Assembly (NCBI GenBank): GCA_001303885.1
Contig: LJUE01000209.1
Coordinates: 1-7,247 of the forward strand
Direction: 5' to 3'
DNA: 7,247 bases
From: Planctomycetes bacterium SM23_32
Lineage (GTDB): Bacteria > Planctomycetota > Brocadiia > SM23-32
A model generated the notes under the pieces. The model worked only from the letters and a program-made list of their open reading frames with translations. It did no database searches and was not told the origin of the DNA. Positions 6,901 to 7,247 of the stretch are shown piece by piece. The number at the start of each line of letters is the position of its first letter. The first letter of the stretch is position 1. The position numbers were made by a program, and so were the translations under genes.

Positions 6901-7247
6901 CTGCGCCCGACGCGACGACCGTCTTGAGGCAGCGCTCGCCCGAGCGGGGACCCTCGGAGACCCAGAGAGCCCGGTGCTGCTCGTCGGCGGCGTCGTGGCG
7001 CCACCCGGTCGGCGCATCGTCCTCACCTCGCTCCATGCCGCCGTTGCGGACGCCGAGCGTAGCCTCAAGGTGGTCGGGCACGGGCCAGGCATCCGGGTTG
7101 TCAAAGTAGACGTAGCAGGTGGCGGCGGCGCCGGCGGGGCATTCGGCGGGGAGGACGAGCGCGCTGCCGGCCGCCACCACGCCCTTCGTGACGGTGCCGC
7201 CGTCGGCCCCCGCGATGCGGAAGAGCAGCTCCTCGCCGGCCGCGTTG
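3995..7247 (-). CDS. Large multidomain GH123-like (DUF4091) glycoside hydrolase, 5' end outside window
   Basis: The frame is open through the right edge, so 1083 residues of the C-terminal part are visible; the GTG near 7180 is internal, as residues before it (GEELLFRIAGADGG) run on sensibly. Order of parts in visible numbering: a small beta-sandwich ending in YVYFDNPDAWPVP (about 1-60); a carbohydrate-binding-like jelly roll (67-214); a linking beta domain (about 215-340); a second related jelly roll (349-507); a beta-sandwich like the GH123 N domain (about 525-695); then a TIM-barrel region of the DUF4091/GH123 catalytic type (about 700-1020). The motif YISDEPH holds the adjacent Asp840-Glu841 pair. 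In known GH123 beta-N-acetylgalactosaminidases such a pair drives substrate-assisted catalysis through the 2-acetamido group. The barrel also shows PIYSSTWRH, LWFTTDG and YEFWGISWLTYDPY, and ends with the REGVEDYEYLYLL helix typical of DUF4091. It is probably secreted, but the signal peptide is outside. Most DUF4091 proteins are uncharacterised, so GalNAc specificity is only a guess. It is the first of the three - strand genes seen. Confidence 0.88.
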   Translation of the reverse strand, partial: NAAGEELLFRIAGADGGTVTKGVVAAGSALVLPAECPAGAAATCYVYFDNPDAWPVPDHLEATLGVRNGGMERGEDDAPTGWRHDAADEQHRALWVSEGPRSGERCLKTVVASGAEPTWISTRQHDVYVTPGAEYVLEAWVRAEDVQGSAGWYVHVGNDDDPMLVNQVLNAGDGTYGWRQVATRFTAPAGATGASLGTVLRGTGTAWFDDVALTCATAPRLTATAVRNERVELLEAGGDMPWHRDGQVEGRWDAAAPVRVVNLQSRPLENALVHVDASRITVPGRFRGGDLLVTDRARALPHFAYQNVLLFAAGVPGRSLSTFHVQVSEDAPEHQDPLEQYGRILASGSNLVRNADFERGDALPEDWPGGAEGERPAGAQMSVVGPGLFGRRCARTHVPHGAQRIWTGWRQDVPVRPGGSYFYAAWVRCEDVQNGSVRIHAHYRNAAGELCESRKFASVGAPIAGTTDWTFMSGVFDMPPDAAVFQLHLTMNATGTVLHDGVLLAEVLPGTLGALQPRPERAAEPLTVWPVNAVVKVFPDDVPPRNVGPARICCARNEAEPLQLAVRAGPEPLEVRIEVGSPVNAEGRALNDVEVGIVGYVPIDHRTDYFSSEAPVWHRMLAEAAGGCDGWPGLWPDPLVPTADLDLAAETTQPVWVTVAVPKDAPAGDYVGAVAFVQDARTVARLPFSVHVWDFALPERSHVAAIYDLRLGGRWDLPGRTPREAREQFLRFMAERRVSADRVQPEPVIRYEDGRVVADFAAYDEAAERYLDELGMPQTYTPPGRFAGEDPYDGGYPYAGADRRRLRPDYKRAYQACLRAYWDHMKEKGWADKVTLYISDEPHVDQPGIIEQMQALCEMIHEVDPAIPIYSSTWRHVPQWDGYLDVWGIGHVDHVPVDAMRRLREGGARLWFTTDGQMCTDTPYCAVERLLPHYCFHYGVEAYEFWGISWLTYDPYAFGWHSFIRQSSRPGESQWVRYPNGDGFLAYPGAPVGHDGPVSSVRLEQAREGVEDYEYLYLLRRLVSEANGQGRDIAEAERALEAAAGLVTIPNAGGRYSSRILPDPDAVLEVKEALARAIEGLSG
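5726..6202 (-). repeat. Carbohydrate-binding-like module, copy 2 (within the GH123-like gene)
   Basis: Encodes about 159 residues opening NLVRNADFERGDALPEDW, with AWVRCEDVQNG in the middle and VLHDGVLLAEV at the end. It matches copy 1 closely at the opening and at AWVR-x-EDVQ but is otherwise diverged, pointing to an old duplication. Its likely role is to hold the enzyme on its glycan substrate; the ligand is unknown. Confidence 0.65.
6605..7048 (-). repeat. Carbohydrate-binding-like module, copy 1 (within the GH123-like gene)
   Basis: Encodes about 148 residues that begin NGGMERG...PTGW, carry AWVRAEDVQG in the middle and end TAWFDDVAL. This is the layout of a CBM4/9-type jelly roll: an opening N-x-x-x-E-x-G, a central A-W-V-R strand and a closing D-D-V strand. 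Copy 2 downstream has the same landmarks, so the two arose by duplication or repeated domain capture. Confidence 0.65.

Noticed and set aside
5436..7004. 522-codon - strand open frame within the GH123-like gene
   Set aside because: Arg/Gly-rich shadow frame without motifs; the overlapping frame encodes the carbohydrate-binding-like modules.
1..7247. tRNA or rRNA genes, CRISPR array, insertion sequences, phage or toxin-antitoxin genes
   Set aside because: I read the gaps and both strands and saw no direct-repeat array, transposase motif, rRNA-like stretch or tRNA cloverleaf; nearly all bases belong to the four genes.

Overview
The window is GC-rich and almost fully coding, with strong G/C preference at third codon positions. 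It holds four protein genes, no RNA genes, no mobile elements and no CRISPR. One partial gene lies on the + strand (a serpin cut by the left edge). Three genes lie head to tail on the - strand, the most upstream one cut by the right edge. A bacterial serpin together with large secreted DUF4091/GH123-type and beta-helix (GH141-like) proteins recalls carbohydrate-degrading, often uncultured lineages such as Planctomycetota, Lentisphaerota, Armatimonadota or Hydrogenedentota. That is an inference from gene style; no marker gene is present to settle it.

Layout: (1) bases 1-889 (+): the C-terminal ~295 residues of a serpin with an intact inhibitory-type hinge. (2) 890-915: a short gap between convergent genes, where a nested inverted repeat (891-952) may terminate transcription from one or both sides. 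(3) 916-2961 (-): a secreted right-handed beta-helix protein resembling glycoside hydrolase family 141. (4) 3002-3919 (-): an N-acetylneuraminate lyase-type aldolase of the DHDPS/NAL superfamily, probably cytoplasmic. (5) 3995-7247 (-): a large multidomain protein with two related carbohydrate-binding-like modules and a C-terminal GH123-type (DUF4091) catalytic domain that carries the Asp-Glu pair.

The three - strand genes are separated by only 75 and 40 bases and are probably co-transcribed, in the order GH123-like, lyase, GH141-like. A candidate -10 element before the lyase may give it its own promoter. Together they read as a glycan-use cluster: two large glycan-acting enzymes of families with known activity on GalNAc and on fucose or xylan linkages, plus a cytoplasmic enzyme for sialic acid or a related 2-keto sugar acid. 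These are sugars of animal-type O-glycans, so foraging on sialylated glycoconjugates is an attractive hypothesis. No sialidase, transporter or downstream amino-sugar gene is visible to confirm it. The convergent serpin is a separate transcription unit.
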